A stretch of 64,000 bases of DNA from Tyto alba (Eukaryota; Chordata; Aves; Strigiformes; Tytonidae), in assembly GCF_018691265.1 (NCBI RefSeq), contig NW_024881324.1, forward strand, positions 7,071,730 to 7,135,729, read 5' to 3'. Both the position numbers and the translations under genes were made by a program. The first letter of the stretch is position 1. Each line of letters opens with the position of its first letter. Of the stretch, positions 12,397 through 24,680 are shown piece by piece. The notes below the pieces were generated by a model that saw only the letters and a list, made by a program, of their open reading frames with translations, was not told where the DNA came from and did no database searches.

Positions 12397-13378
12397 TGAG
12401 TTGGAAAGTAAGACTATTATGAAAGCTTTAGCTATGAAAGTGCCTATAAGTAAGCCCGTTTGTACTGCTGTTAATACAGGTTTTTGTATGTTAATTCTCT
12501 AGTAATGTAATCAAGAAAGTGCTGGCATTCAGAACCAGCAAGTACCTAGTACTCACTTCACCCCCTGACCATAATGAGTGTAAAATGCTGGTAGTAATAG
12601 ATTGAGATGAAAAACTCCTTCATCTTGGCATGCAAGAGATTTGCAATCACGTTTTGATTCTCAGAGTGCTGCTTGATTGGGGGATTAATGTGTGGCTAGA
12701 TTGACCTCTCTTGCAGGAGCGGTTGTTTTGTACTAACTGTGTGAAAAACAAATTTCAAATAGATGGCCTGTTGCACTTTCTAGCAATTCATATTATCACC
12801 CCTTTGGTTTCCCAGTAGTGATACTCGCTATGAACTCTTGAGGGTTTTTCCATTTTTTCACGTCTTACAGGGAGGAGGGTGAATTTTACTATCAACAGAG
12901 ACATCAGCTTCCTTTTGTTCCCTTCACTGTCATCAAATATGACATACCCTGATTGACTTGGTTAATTTTAACATTGATAATATGTGTTTTTCAAATCAAA
13001 ATGAGGCTGTTGCTGTATTTTCCAACTAAGGTATTTCTACCTGAGAAATAATTTATGCTGTATGAATTGTATGCAAAATATGGCAAACCCCCTTCTGCTC
13101 AGATTAGATTTATATTCATTTACCTGGGTTTGACACAGCGACCTTTAGTTTCTGGTATTGGATTTATAGTGAGAATATTGCTTGGGCTATATTTTCCAGA
13201 ATTGTCTAACCAATAGTAATGTGAGCTTGTATACTGTAATGTTTGCCTGAGAGATAAGAATATGAGCCAAATTCTTATCTCATACTGGTTTATTAAAAAA
13301 AAAAAATTAAAAAGGTGAATGCACTTGGACTGCTCAGGTGCTTCTTTTGTCTTCATGCTCACTACTAAGTAACCAATC

Positions 13379-13395
13379 AAAAAAAAAAAAAAAAA
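13379..13395 (+). repeat. A17 homopolymer
   Basis: Seventeen A. A separate A12 run lies at 13295-13306. Confidence 0.95.
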
Positions 13396-15305
13396 TCAAC
13401 AAGCTCAGGCCTATGTTTTGGCTGCATTTAGAAATTCCAGAGCAGACTTTTGAATTTACATTTCTACAGTCTTAGGGAAAGTATAAATATGTTCCAGGAG
13501 ATAGTAATCCCAGTTTATTTTTCACCAGTTGAGGATTACAGATGAACTGGGAAATGTATTGTCCTTTTTCATCGCCTTACATTTTCCTGTCGGCTTTGTG
13601 GGTACTAAGAAGGTGATGCTGTTATACTAACTATGCCATGTTTTATGTCCTTTTCATTCATCTTGATTTCAGAGTTATTAATTTTAGAAAATTGTGTAGG
13701 TAAAGAGGTGAGCTTGTTATACTTTGAAAACCAGGTGATATATATTTAAGGTTTTAAGTGGTGATTCTGGTTTTAGAGCTACTTTGTGCAGTGCAAAACA
13801 ATTTTAGTGTGCTTAAGAATCTGGGTCACAAACTGTAAACTGGGAGAGGGAAGAGGAGATTTCAGTGTCCTGCTTGTCTTGCAATAGGTGGGTTTTATCA
13901 AACGGGTCCTTCAGATGTTTTCATGATGTAGGGCAACATTTCCCCAAAAACTCCTATTGCAGACAAATCTTATCTGGACTAATGAAAATCTGAGGTTTGA
14001 TTTGTGATAGTAGAAATGACAAACATAATCAGCTATTTCTTCTATATCTTTTGTTGTGTCAAAATAGTGGGAAATGGCTCTGTACTCCCTAATGGATGGA
14101 TGGAAAAGATACAGACCCCTTTGGCACACTGTAGTGTTTGGATCACATTTCCTCCCACACCAGCCAATACTGTTGTGATATAATGTTAGCCAATGCCTAA
14201 CTTGTTAGCAGATAAGTACTGTTTAGGAGTGCTTAGTTGTTGTCTCTACTGAAGGCTCTCCAAAACGCCATTTGTTCTTTTGGTGGTTGTGAAGTGTTAA
14301 GTGTCACATGTAGTAGTGTTTGACCTTTCTTGCTCTTGAATGTATTCCTGTAATTATCTGGAATTCCTTTAATTATAGGAACTTGGTATTTCTTTTAATT
14401 TAGGACATCTAGCGTTAAGATCCCTTGAATCAACGGCCTACGAGTCCTGTCTGTAGCTGCTCTGGCGTAGTCATTAAGAACCATGTTCTGCAGTATGCCG
14501 CGTCTCCTGGCACAGGGGGATCAGTAGATTGCTGGATCTGAGCCCCTGCGAGGCATAACAGGTTTGTCTTAGTAGGGATAGTGTAAAAAATTGTGTCTGG
14601 AGCACTGTGATTGTACCAGTCCTTCTGCCTGCTCTACTGCTCCATGCCAGAGGCTGTTCCCAGGCTGGAAGTGGAGGTATGGTGGTGCTCGCTTTTGAGA
14701 CTTGTGTGGAGTGCAGCTAGATGTGAAATGAGGTCTCTGAATCCGATGCGAAAAAGAGCTAGGGTCTGATCTGAAAACTGGCTCTGATAAATTTTTCTGT
14801 TTCCTACCACAGGAAGTACTGAGAACAAATTGTTGATTTATGATGTCTGACCTACTCCTATCAGTATTAAACAGGGTAGTCACTTTTGCTCAGTAGTCTT
14901 AAAGGCTTAAAGAGGTGTCTATTGCAATTTTTGTAGGTAAATACCAGTACTGTTCTATGGTAAGGTTTTGTTTCTTTATGCATTTCCAAACTAATGCATT
15001 TTCAGGGAGCCATGAATAGTGACTATGCATAACCCCTCTACATCCTGCCAGTTAGTTAACGGTACAGAAAATATTAATCCCTCATCAGCTCCCACCTTTT
15101 AACATGCGCAGAAAGGTAGACCAATTCCCCCAAATTCTACTGCTGTTAAGATGAAAAAGGCTTAATCCATTTACTCAAATAGCAAAATATATTCCATGAG
15201 TATCAGACAAAGTGAATTCCAATTAGGGAATATTTGGGTGACAAATTCTGTTAAGTGTTTTTCAAGGATATGGGAAATGTTAGCACACAGAACACCAACA
15301 TGACC

Positions 15306-15340
15306 TTTTTTTTTTTCTTTTTTTTTTTTTTAAAAAAAAA
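15306..15340. repeat. T-rich tract running into A9
   Basis: A T-run with one C, followed directly by nine A. The T-to-A junction makes a short self-complementary stretch. Confidence 0.95.
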
Positions 15341-17101
15341 CCAACAACATGTGAAATGTGTCAAGGGGGAAACATCTGCTACTGAAGATGATTTCTTCTC
15401 ACTTACAGTAACCTTTTCTTGCTGATCTGGTGAAATTTATGGTAATGTGAAAGTTGCCATATTTGGGCATTTGAGATATACAAATGAGATAAAAATCATT
15501 AATGTTGGTAGAACAAATACACCTAATTGCTTGAAATCTTGATGTTTTACAGTAGATAATAAAAAAAAAAAAAGCAAGAAAACCAGATAAGCCTCTGAAA
15601 GTGAATCACCAACTTGCTGATCAGTGCTTGAAATTGGAAATCAATAGTGTGAATGCTTCTGCACTGGGTCCTTTGTTATTGGGCCTATATGTATTAGGTC
15701 AGTGACTACCGTCATTGCTGTCATCTGTAACTCTGTTTACTCAGAGTTGCATTTCTGTCATTCAAAATATATCTTATTTTGTCTAGTTTTGTGATGAAAA
15801 GTTGCTTCTCATTTTGTATGATGTGTAGGTTGGCTAAGGAAAAGCCTTGTGTAGTGAAGGACAACTATTAGCTTCTCCTGTTCAGTGTAGTTCTTTTATT
15901 ACTAAAATTCAGGAAGGAAGGAGGTAATCTACTGTGATATAGCTTTGTACAGATTTAACTCCTTGCCTTGTATATAGTTAACTTGATAATATATCTGTGG
16001 AGACCCAGGGCAATATGCTGTCTTGACTGGAGAGATGAGAGCCTATGCAGACTAGCTTCCTGTATTTGCCTAAAGTCAGGCAATATGAGTATTCATGCTC
16101 CATATTGAAGTCCACTAATAAATGATCTTCCATCAAAGTTGCTGAAAAAAGTTTATGTTCCAGAATAGTCAACATAGCTAGTTCATGAATGAGTTGTAAT
16201 AGTGGAAAGAAATGTTTATGGGGTCCTAAAATATCCTTGATAAGTCATGAAAATGGACACTGACAGTCTTTAAGGACTTCTGCACATCAGGGAATTGGAC
16301 ACTGCAGCTGGTAGATTGTCCATGTGCTGACCTCTGTTCTGAGAGAATTTCCCCTTTTAATCTTGAAGTCTAAGTTTATCTGTGAGATATGTTTTATCTT
16401 CCAAAAAATAAGCTATGGGTGAATGAAATGTCATGGCAGGTTTTTAATATTCTGTAACAACACATTACCATCTATTATGATTTACTTGAAGTTAGCAGGG
16501 TGTGGTGCTAGTGCTAAATTGACAGCTGCTCAGAATGTCTGTGTAATAAATAGATGAGGGAAGAGTAAGTGAAGTAGAGCTAACGTAAGAGGTTAACTTT
16601 TGCATACCAAGCAAGCTACCTAGGTTCACTTTCCTCACATCAGTTCTTTATTTCTTCAGATCATACACTAAAACATCTAATTGTCAAACACTGGACTATA
16701 TCGTTAATCCTTTTATCTGCTTTAATATTTAGTTGTTTATTTTGTCTGATAGTTGCTACTTGTATTTATTTTTTTTGTCTTTTCAGTGTCTTGCAGATTG
16801 ATTTCCCCTTTGCAACATTTTATATTCTGAGGAATTTCGGTATTGTTTTATTTTGTGTCTGGAGGTGAAAGGTACACAGTCAAGGGACTTGGGGTGACTG
16901 AGTTGTCATCAGAGGAGGAATTCATCTTCAAGGCTAAGACTTCAAATAGGAGAGTGGGATGAAATTTTTCTCGGTGCTCTGAATGTAATTTAGCAATATA
17001 CTGAGCATTATCTGCTCTGATGGGAGAAGTGAATTTCAGTATCTTGGCATACAGTGTTTTGTATTTTAACCTTTTGTGAAGATTCCCAAATATGTATGTG
17101 T

Positions 17102-17119
17102 AAAAAAAAAAAAAAAAAA
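17102..17119 (+). repeat. A18 homopolymer
   Basis: Eighteen A between tgtgt and gcctatc. Confidence 0.95.
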
Positions 17120-17445
17120 GCCTATCATCCTTTTTGTTGAAGTTATATATATTTGGACTGTGGGACTGTAAGGATAAGGAAAGAAAGGAGAGCAATCCCA
17201 GCATTTGTGCAATGTGGGTTCCCACAGTGGTATTCAGAGCACAGTAAGGATCTTCCACTGTTCTCATTTGGTACTGTTATTGTTTTTTAAAGGTGGATCT
17301 GGCAGGTTGTCTGCCTTCCAAGTGAAAGAGAGCCCCTGGAGACAAGTGGCTTGTTTTGAGAATGGAAATCCATGAAAGAACTAGTTCTTTTCATAGCACT
17401 GCAACTTGCCTACAGCTTGCTTCTCTAAATAGGAACTTCTGTATT

Positions 17446-17550
17446 AAAAACAACAACAGCAACAACAAAAAAACAAAACAAAAAACCAACCAACCAACCA
17501 AAAAAAAACACAAAAACCAACCAAAACCACAAAACAAATAAACAAAAAAA
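17446..17550 (+). repeat. A-rich tract with CAA and CCAA repeats
   Basis: About 105 bases composed almost only of A and C: first CAA units, then CCAA units, then mixed A-runs. It is directly followed by a CTGCTGCAGCAG palindrome at 17553-17564. The Lys/Asn/Gln-rich open frame here is low complexity. Confidence 0.96.
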
Positions 17551-17879
17551 TGCTGCTGCAGCAGGAAGGGAAGTTTGTTCCCTGGTTCCATCCTGGAGAG
17601 ATGTTTTGATGTCTATCTCCTTGCCTCTGCCGTCTTCTCTTCACCCACTGTTTTTGAAAACAACCTTTTACTTTCTGCTTGCATAGCAACATCTCTGATT
17701 CTTGGCCTTTCTCACTGAATTGGGACTTTAGTTTCATCCTGTCAGCAGGTAAATGGCCTTAAAGCCTTCATGGTTTTGTTAGGATAAAGTGGAGATGAAA
17801 AGCATTAAATATGTTCCAAGTTGAGAGGCAGCTCTTTTCCCATGTTCAAGTGGGTCTTTCCCCTCCCCCACTTCTCCTT

Positions 17880-18380
17880 CTATTAAAGGGCTCAGCCACA
17901 ATGAAGCTTTAATCAGCTTCATTGATTTAAAGCTAATTTGCACTTGGCTTGAAGGCTAAGGTCTGTAGCACAAGGTGAAGACCTTTAAATCAGAAGTCGG
18001 AATGAAAAGCCTTAGGTATATCATATTGTCTGCTGTGCAAAAGAATAGCAGCTTCTGAAGACTGCAAATTATAAGAAAAAAGCACAAAACAGTGTTTTCT
18101 TCTGTGTTAATGTAACCTCAGCTCGCTGAGTTACACAAGCTTTGCTATCAACATTTCTGCTTCATCATGTAAATTAATAGCATTGGCTGAATGTGTTTTT
18201 AGCTCTGTGATGTTTTCAGCACTCCAATTCTGGTTGGTTTCAGTTGGATTTAACCTAATTGCCAAACTGATTCTCATCAGTAATAACTTTTAACATTTAT
18301 TTTTCCCAAAGGGAAAAAATTGTCTTGTCTGTATTCTCCAATTAAGAATGCGATGAAATATTCAGTGTATGCCTCCACTC
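17880..18380. promoter_or_regulatory. candidate conserved non-coding element
   Basis: About 500 bases free of recognisable repeats and homopolymers, rich in TAAT/ATTA homeodomain-type cores (for example gctaatttgc, atgtaaattaatagc, tctccaattaagaatgc). It also contains a perfect 9-bp inverted repeat, caatgaagc/gcttcattg (17899-17907 and 17916-17924). This texture is common in vertebrate conserved enhancers. I infer candidacy from texture only; conservation was not tested. Confidence 0.22.
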
Positions 18381-19254
18381 TGACTTAAATTCTTTTGTTA
18401 ACTTTATCAGATAAACTATAAAATATTAACCAGCCTGCTGTCTGAGCATGTGTGTGCTGTATACTGTTTATCAGACATTTTAAGGTACTTATAATTTTTA
18501 ACATTGACTACGTCATGGGAGAGACTGCATTATCCTCCATTTCCAAAATCAATGCTTTTGACAGGCCTTGATGTACCAGGATGTGTGTTTCCAATTTCTT
18601 TACAGCATGATCAGAACATACAGGAAAGCATCATTACTACAAACCTTTATTAACATTTCAACAGGTGGAGCATAAATAATGTCTTTCCTCAATTTGCCCT
18701 TTCGCAGTATTTTCTGATCATGCTGGGCTATAGTTTAGTGTTGCTTGCTGCAATTTTGTAGCCAGTTGCAATGCTGGGACAGTTAAGATACATGTGGATG
18801 TTGCATGCACCTAGAGGTGCAAACTTGGCACTATGTTAAAGCATGGCTATGTAGATTCTTGTTTGGGAGTAATGTCTGGAAATACCTTATTTTTTGTATC
18901 TACATGTCAACTTTTTACAAGCCTGACATATCTGCAAAAATGTAAGGAGGATAAACTTGAGTTTGAGGCTGCCTGCGGTTGCTGTGTTTTGTTATATCTC
19001 TTAAGAAAGAGAACACAGTTTTGTGAAAGGTTCTGGCCTCTTCTGTGTGCGTGGTTTTGAAACGATTCATAAACTCACTGAAGTGATGGGAGAATTTCAA
19101 TGCATTCATTAAAAATGTGACTCTGCTTTCTTGTCAGGTCTGTGTAGTAAGTGCAAGCCTGAGCCATGACAGTAAAGTCAAAGCAGTATTTAACTTGTTA
19201 GCTTCTCCATAGAAATGAATTCATATGTTTACTTGCTCTTAGCTTTTTTATATT

Positions 19255-19298
19255 AAAAAAAAAAAAAAACCACAAAAACAAAAAAAAAAAACAACAAC
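19255..19298 (+). repeat. A-rich tract
   Basis: An A15 run, then CACAAAAAC, a second A-run and CAACAACCC. Same A-then-AAC pattern as other tracts in the left third of the window. Confidence 0.95.
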
Positions 19299-19589
19299 CC
19301 AAATTTACAAGTTCTACAGTCAGAATCTGTGTGTCGATATTGAAAGCATGGTAAATTAGCAGCATTTCAAAAGTGGTGGGCACAGATACAGTAAGAAGAG
19401 GAAAAGTGGAACGTGTGGAACGCCGTGGGAGTGTTTCACACTGCCGGCTTAGGTATCTGCAGCAGGGAGGCGTAGCATTCCTCACCTACCCTGCACATTT
19501 ACGTGTGGCTGAGGGACACATACACAGGCCTCTTTGGATTTTTCTTACCTGACATGTGAAGCTCTGTATGACAACTCCTGTGACTGTAA

Positions 19590-19830
19590 GAGGTCTTTCT
19601 TTGTCCCATCCTTTTCTCCCTGTTCCCCTGCACGGGGCTATGTGATGCGGAAAGGGCTGCCTCCAGGAAGGGCCTGCTTTTCGCCAAGGCTCCCCGCGCG
19701 AGCGGGGTGATGCTAGGAGCCTTGTGCTCCCCGGCACGGTGTCTTACTCTCCCTGGAAACCCTGTGCCAGGCATAACTGCTCTGAGAGCCACCCCACGGC
19801 ACCCAGCCGCCCGATTCTGGCCTGTGGCGT
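19590..19830. other. GC-rich, CpG-containing patch
   Basis: This patch is much more GC-rich than its surroundings and retains CpGs (around tgatgcgg, ttttcgccaag, cccgcgcgagcg, ggcacggtg, agccgcccg). It contains the stem-loop at 19685-19724. No protein match was recognised in any frame, and the minus-strand open frames show no domain. It could be a small CpG island or alternative promoter, a young GC-rich insertion, or a decayed exon. I cannot decide. Confidence 0.6.
19685..19724 (+). repeat. stem-loop with GCGA tetraloop
   Basis: The inner stem CCCCGC (19692-19697) pairs with GCGGGG (19702-19707) across the loop GCGA, a GNRA-type tetraloop. The outer arm caaggct (19685-19691) pairs exactly with agccttg (19718-19724). 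That gives 13 pairs with a 10-base bulge on the right side. The pairing is seen directly; any RNA function is inference. Confidence 0.7.
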
Positions 19831-20879
19831 TGCGCTGCCAGGCTGGGAGCTGTCAGAGGTAAAGCAGCGAGGTGTGCGATGCAGACGATAAGAGTCTCCT
19901 GTGTAAGGGGTGAAACTGGATAGGTCTGTGCCCAGAGTATGTGATGCTGCGGGTATTTAAAAAGCTTTTAATTGCCAGAAATTTGAGATGACGGTTGCAT
20001 GGGGAATAACCAGAGGTCTGAGTGACGAGCATTTCTTTCCAGGCAAGTGGTAAGAGACACTCCACCCCAGATTACATTTGTTTAAAATATGGATAGCTGT
20101 TAGATTTGGTGAGGTGTTCTGAGGTTGTCTTCCTCTGCAAGTGAAGGGCAGCCCATATGACCTTGTGTTTGACAGTCTGGCACATATGACCTTTTGGCCC
20201 CACGCTGTATGATAAACATTAATTTTCTTAATCAAATATGGCTGTTTTCACAAACTATGAATTGCTTTGTGAACAGGCTTATTGGCTAGCCTTTTCATAT
20301 TGAAAATTTTTGAGTGTGTGTGAGGGGAAGGTTTTGAACTGTCAAAACATCTCATATTGACATTTTCATAACGGAAAGTTCCAGCTTTAGTTATAGAAAC
20401 ATAATCTCAATAGAGGTGGAAAAAGAGTTAAAATTGTCAAAAACAAAAGGAAATCTGTTTATTATTATTCGGGATTTTTCTTCATGATTCTGGCTTTTTT
20501 GATTTTGCCTTTTATTTTTACTGAAGTCATGAGCATTTATTAATTCTCAATTTTTCTTAGTACAGGTTCTTTTTTGTGACTTGCTAGAGGTATAATAAAG
20601 CAGTAATTTATAACAGAATTATGCTGAAAATGTATATGGAGTTTATTATTTTCTCAGAGCAAATTGCAAAGTTATACAAGACATCAGAAAATAATGCTAG
20701 GGGATAAACTATATTGAGACAAGACTGTCTCAGAAGAGTTCAGCAGAGCACCAAGAAGGTCAAAAACCTTGAATGAGCTTTGCATAAGTATCCCAAGTGT
20801 TCTTATCTGAAGTCCTGCTGCAAATATCCTCATTAAGATATTTTCTTGTTTTCTTCTGTTTGGGATTTTTTTGTTGTGA

Positions 20880-20896
20880 TTTTTTTTTTTTTTTTT
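20880..20896 (-). repeat. T17 homopolymer
   Basis: Seventeen T in a T-rich flank. Confidence 0.95.
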
Positions 20897-21411
20897 ACTC
20901 TTCAAGTTATATTTTCATGGGACTAGCTGTTGTTTGATAGTATGCTATAAGTTCATTTTTTAGAAAAAGAATATGCTACAGAGCCAGTTGTTCCATTTGC
21001 GAGATAACTAATATGATATGGACTTACTAAACTGTGTATTGATTACTACAAGGCAACAAACCTATTAATGCAAAGGCATTGGAACAACAGTTTAAAAACG
21101 TGAATTCATTCGGAAGTCCTCTAGCATGGTCCATTGCCAATACATAACCAGAAAACTCTTTTTGCTTTTGAACTTAAAGGACCAAATGCTGCAAAGAAAT
21201 GCATATTTAATGAGCCTCAATACTTCCTCTAGTACATCCTGTGGGAGCAGAGTAACTCATGTGATAAGTGGCTGATCTTAAACGTAACATGTGCTAGACT
21301 TCTGTGGAAATCTACTGTAAAATTACATTTGGTATGAATTCAGTGATTTGACTCCTTCATAAAATACTGAAAACACTTCTCGAAAGATCTAACACACTTC
21401 CTGATATCATT

Positions 21412-21485
21412 AAAAAAAAAAAACAAAAAAAAAAACAAACAACAACAAAACCAAAAAAAACAAAGAAGGAGGAGGAAGAAGAATA
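21412..21485 (+). repeat. A-rich tract passing into a GGA/GAA purine tract
   Basis: A-runs broken by C for about 50 bases, then aggaggaggaagaagaa. The whole stretch is homopurine apart from scattered C. Confidence 0.95.
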
Positions 21486-22146
21486 AGTAGTCCCAATAGA
21501 TTTGGTTTTAGTTAGCTGATTAGTAGCCTGGGGTACTGTTGATTTGGTTTGTGATATTCAAGGATGTGTATACGTTCCTTCACGTGTGTGAATTTTGCTC
21601 AAACTGTAATGATATTACAACGTAAAAGTTGAGAAAGAGGGGCAGATTGATTGACTTCTAAATTTGATGTTAAAGCTGCTCTTCAAGAAGGTGATGTCAG
21701 CTTTTGTTTATGTTTGGCTTCCAGTGCCTATGAACATGTATGGAAGCCGACAGAAAATGCCTTGATCTATGGGAGAAAGAACCTGCCATCATTTAGAAAG
21801 GGGGATGTCTGTAACTTGTTATAGCTTTTGACTGCAGTGAACAGTGTTCACATTTAGGACCAGGAGTGTTTATAAATCTGTGTCATTTAGCAATTGTAGT
21901 GCACTTTTCCAGTAGGACAAAGGAGCTGCAACCAACAAAGGACAAATTTTAGGATACTTCCATCCTCTTTTTGCTACATTCTTGGAGTAAATAATTGGGT
22001 TTTTTTAATTTAACATGTACCGAATGCAGATGAGAAAATCAGATGTTTTAAGACTATCCTCAATGCTTAACCTTAGCCTAGAGAAGCTTGTTGTCTTCTG
22101 TAGTCAATGAACAAACTTACAGGTTACATCGGGACACCCAAGTTAA

Positions 22147-22500
22147 TCACAGAATATCTCAAGTTGGGAGGGACTCATAAGGATCATCAAGTACAACTCA
22201 CTTCTCCTCACAGGACTACCTAAAATTAAGTTGATGAATAGCATTGTCCCAGATGCTCCTTGAACTCTGACAGGCTTGGTGCTATGACCACTTCCCTGGG
22301 GAGCCTGTTTCAGTGACCAACCACCCTCTCAGTAAGGAACCTTCTCCTAATGTCCAATCTGAACTTCACCTGACACAGATTCATTCCATTTTCTTGTGTC
22401 CTGTTGCTGGTTGCCAGAGAGAAATGCTATGCTCCTACTTAGCATTTCTCTCTACAGCCTGAAGGACTTCACCGCTCCCTCCTCCAGTCACTGTAGGTGG
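22147..22500 (-). mobile_element. CR1 LINE 3' fragment
   Basis: On the minus strand this ends in a CR1-type 3' terminus (on the plus strand, aatcacagaatatctcaag then gttgggagggactca). Further in are the typical CR1 phrases cttccctggggagcctgtt, aaccaccctctcagtaa, ttctcctaatgtccaatct and cctgttgctggttgccaga. Roughly the last 280-350 bases of the element are present; everything 5' of that, including the reverse transcriptase, is missing. From about 22416 the CR1 pattern is interrupted by a perfect 13-bp inverted repeat (separate entry), so the boundary beyond 22420 is less sure. Confidence 0.88.
22416..22453. repeat. perfect 13-bp inverted repeat with 12-nt loop
   Basis: agagagaaatgct (22416-22428) is the exact reverse complement of agcatttctctct (22441-22453). 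It lies where the CR1 copy starting at 22147 would normally continue, so it may be a rearrangement or template-switch scar inside the element. Confidence 0.9.
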
Positions 22501-24632
22501 ACTTCAAGGAAAATACCACCCAAGGGCCTGTGTCAGTGTTTGTGAGTATCTCAGTGTAGCCATGCAGGCTGTGGAAGACCTGTAAATGAAAGCACTGTAA
22601 GGCCGAATCCCTTACTACAATACTGTGTGCCAGACCAGAGCTAAGTGAAAATTAGGACACTGTATTTAGTTATATAAAAGATTGAAATGGGTGCTGGTCT
22701 AGACTTACCTAATTTTAAACATTTTTGGAGTTTGTGACTGAAATACAAAGTAATTATTGAATGTCACTGTCACTGCTCCTTTAGGAACAATTCTAAGATC
22801 AAATCACATGTGCATGGCAGTTTCCAGAGAAATTTCTTGTGGTGGCATTCTGGATTAGCAGAAATGATTGTTTCATGTTGTTGGCGTGAAATGTGTGGGT
22901 GAGATACCATGTTATTGCTCTTACCATTTAGCTAGATCACAATGACTGAAGTGAGGTGTATCTTAATTGAAGATAGAATAAGTCCTCTCATTGTCAAGGA
23001 GCTGAAACAAGGCCTCTGAAATTAATGAGAGAAATTCCCATTTGATAGAGTGTTGGCAAAGGTGTGGAATTCTTAGCTCTGCTTTGCAAGCTCCCCCCTC
23101 TGACATAGGAATTTGTCTATTAACAAACTGTTTTTGAATAAGTCATCTATTTTGCAAGGAGTAGATGTTTTTTGGCACTGATGTAGGACATGGAGTAGAA
23201 GACCTGTGCAACAACATGGCATTCCTTGGCTCTGAGTGCAACAGAACTTGTTCTGTATTAGTCATACATAGGCAGCCCAGTGTGCTTCATGGTTATTGAT
23301 TCACCTTGTTGATAACTGCAGCATGGTGCTAATAAATGAACCTGATGAAAACTAATCTACCTATATTTTATCTGCATAGTTATATTCATTGGTGTCAATT
23401 AAATTCAAAGGGTTCACAGGAAAGCAGTTTGAATTTCCTTGACTGTTTATGATCTTTAATATGTTCAAAAGGATGATAATCTTCTAAAAACTTCACCTCT
23501 TTTGCAAGATTTACCTTCTTCACTAAATATTTCCTGTTTTCTTGTTTTTTTCTTTACTTTGTATGAGAGAATTATGTGGGGGTAGGAAAGAGAGAGGGTA
23601 AAGAACATGAGAATTTTTATTTTATTACTTTCCCTTTTATCAGACTGTTCTGATTCATGCAGAATGCTGTTGATCACAGCGTTCCTTTTCATTGGAAATA
23701 CCATGTTAATGCTTTCATGCTATTTGCTGCAATCATGCTCTGACAAGTTTTTTTTGGTTTCATAATTTGCTATTTAATTTGCAAAAAAACTGCACATTTT
23801 TTAAAGAACCAGGGGCCAGACTTCCTCAGGTATGCTCAAAGCTTAAGTAACTTGAAGACAGGATTCAGACATGAGGCATTCCAGCCACAGCTGCACCATC
23901 CCACCCCCAAACCACAGCCTCTTGCCCTGTCAGTTGTGTTGATACAACTATTTGTAGGGCCATGCACTGTTAATCTGTTCAGTGAGCTGGTTTAAGTAGT
24001 CCTCTGAAAGTGAGTGTTTATTTTTAACCCCGATCTGACTTGTAGAACATGTCTACAAATCATTTGTCAGCACAATGGGTGGCCAATAACCACTACTTCA
24101 GGGGGCCTGAGACTTCCAGAGCGTGGAACACAGAGCAGTTGGGTGTCTAAATACTTTCAAAAGATCAGCACTTCGATGTCTGTCTGCCTTCATATGCTGA
24201 AAGAGTGAGAACCAAAAGTCTTGGTTATCACAGCCAAGGTCTACTGAACATAAAATCTGGAGGAAATAATGGCACTAATGTTTACCTGGTTCTTTTCTCC
24301 TTCAAAGGACTTAACAAATGAGGCCTAAATAGTGATTTACAATGTAGCATTAAAGAAATGCTATTTCACTTGCATCCCAAATAGGGGAAACAAGAGAAAT
24401 GAAGTTATTTGCACGGTACTAGAAGGGAGTCTGTAGGGTCTCCTTTATAGTTTTCTAATGTACCTGTGTAGCAAATATTCCAGTAATCTCTGTTGCCTAA
24501 CCATGAATGATGAATGCCATTTTGGATGTCCATGGGTATCTGAGCCAGCTGCATGGGTCTGTGAAATTCAACACTAAATGTATGGGATAGGCATGCTGTC
24601 TGGGAGAGATAGGTAAAAGCCATGTAAGATAC

Positions 24633-24680
24633 TGTATGACACCTGAAAATAGCACTTTGTATGACATCTAAAATAGCACT
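24633..24680. repeat. two tandem copies of a ~24-bp unit
   Basis: tgtatgacacctgaaaatag plus cact (24633-24656) is followed by tgtatgacatctaaaatag plus cact (24658-24680). The copies differ by one substitution and one single-base indel. It is a small recent tandem duplication. Confidence 0.88.

Larger units (their letters stand above)
11525..17100. other. non-coding stretch, no gene seen
   Basis: AT-rich, with A-runs at 12195, 13295, 13379 and 15561, the T/A tract at 15306 and the 8-bp tandem repeat at 12373. The mildly GC-richer part at 14400-14830 carries overlapping minus-strand open frames without domains. Confidence 0.65.

Noticed and set aside
17356..17737. Gln/Asn/Lys-rich plus-strand frame and Phe/Leu/Cys-rich minus-strand frames
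   Set aside because: They translate the CAA/CCAA/A-rich low-complexity tract and have no gene-like features.
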